DNA from: Paratinospora sagittata
Taxonomy: Eukaryota; Streptophyta; Magnoliopsida; Ranunculales; Menispermaceae
Direction of reading: 5' to 3'
Assembly: GCA_035771175.1 (NCBI GenBank)
Contig: CM069590.1
Span: forward strand, 35,035,321 to 35,099,320
Length of the DNA stretch: 64,000 nt
This document shows, in pieces, positions 63,909 to 64,000 of the stretch (position 1 is the first letter of the stretch; the number at the start of each line of letters is the position of its first letter). Below the pieces are notes generated by a model. That model worked only from the letters and a program-made list of their open reading frames with translations. It made no database searches and was not told where the DNA came from. The translations under genes and the position numbers were made by a program.

Positions 63909-64000
63909 ATGCCTCCTAGAATGAAATTGTTAGTTAGACCTAAGAGGAACCAACCTAAAAGCACTACCTCTCCACGGAAGAGACCTAGAGTTGTGCAACA
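63909..64000 (+). CDS. Start of an unidentified Lys/Arg-rich protein, cut by the window edge
   Basis: The ATG at 63909 opens MPPRMKLLVRPKRNQPKSTT, followed by SPRKRPRVVQ, and stays open to the edge. Such basic N-termini occur in plant retroelement-associated 'putative plant transposon' proteins, of which a remnant may lie at 33983-34690, but 30 residues are not enough to assign it. Confidence 0.35.
   Translation, partial: MPPRMKLLVRPKRNQPKSTTSPRKRPRVVQ

Noticed and set aside
1..64000. CRISPR-like array, rRNA genes or canonical tRNA genes
   Set aside because: Direct repeats found are minisatellites, LTRs or tandem duplications with unequal units. tRNA-like segments belong to SINEs and none forms a complete cloverleaf with intact A and B boxes.

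Overview
The window is nuclear DNA of a flowering plant, most likely a dicot. It has GT-AG introns, a chloroplast-targeted PP2C gene of a plant-specific type, plant LINE, Ty1/copia and Ty3/gypsy retrotransposons, Au-type SINEs, a TRIM and many small TIR elements. I cannot name the species. There is no bacterial operon, CRISPR array or intact virus.

One functional gene dominates: a plus-strand, nine-exon gene at 5208-49842 for a protein phosphatase 2C matching Arabidopsis PP2C 62 (At4g33500). I assembled the exons by joining GT-AG boundaries and checking phase. The result is an uninterrupted 747-residue product: plastid transit peptide, long acidic Ser/Glu-rich region, then a PTC7-like PP2C domain ending in [11 protein letters not shown]. 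The 2,244-nt CDS occupies about 5% of a 44.6-kb gene.

Upstream (1-5207) is a broken minus-strand LINE split by a 2.7-kb solo LTR (TSD TTGAC), with its 5' end a few hundred bases from the start codon. Intron 2 (11.7 kb) holds a hAT transposase remnant, a LINE split by a 2.85-kb hAT-like element, an LTR fragment and an Au SINE. Intron 3 (3.6 kb) holds a Harbinger-type MITE, a hAT-like repeat and a LINE 3' end. Intron 4 (9.5 kb) holds an RTE fragment, two nested copia elements, a LINE and an Au SINE. Intron 5 (13.9 kb) holds an Au SINE with a solo LTR inside, gypsy fragments, a hAT-like element, and a TRIM interrupted by an almost complete Reina-like gypsy element that itself carries two hAT-like elements and a CACTA MITE. 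Intron 6 holds an RTE tail and intron 8 an Au SINE.

Downstream (49843-64000) are a MULE-type MITE, a (TA)n tract, a SINE and a hAT MITE with clear target-site duplications, AT-rich DNA, and then a SIRE/copia-like 5' LTR (58373-62046) with a related solo LTR inserted in reverse orientation, followed by a primer-binding site and decayed gag. A Lys/Arg-rich reading frame starts at 63909 and runs off the window.

I saw no undescribed molecular system. The value lies in the readable insertion history (many exact target-site duplications and one empty-site comparison) and in how the phosphatase gene keeps its reading frame across the insertions, including two competing splice-site pairs.
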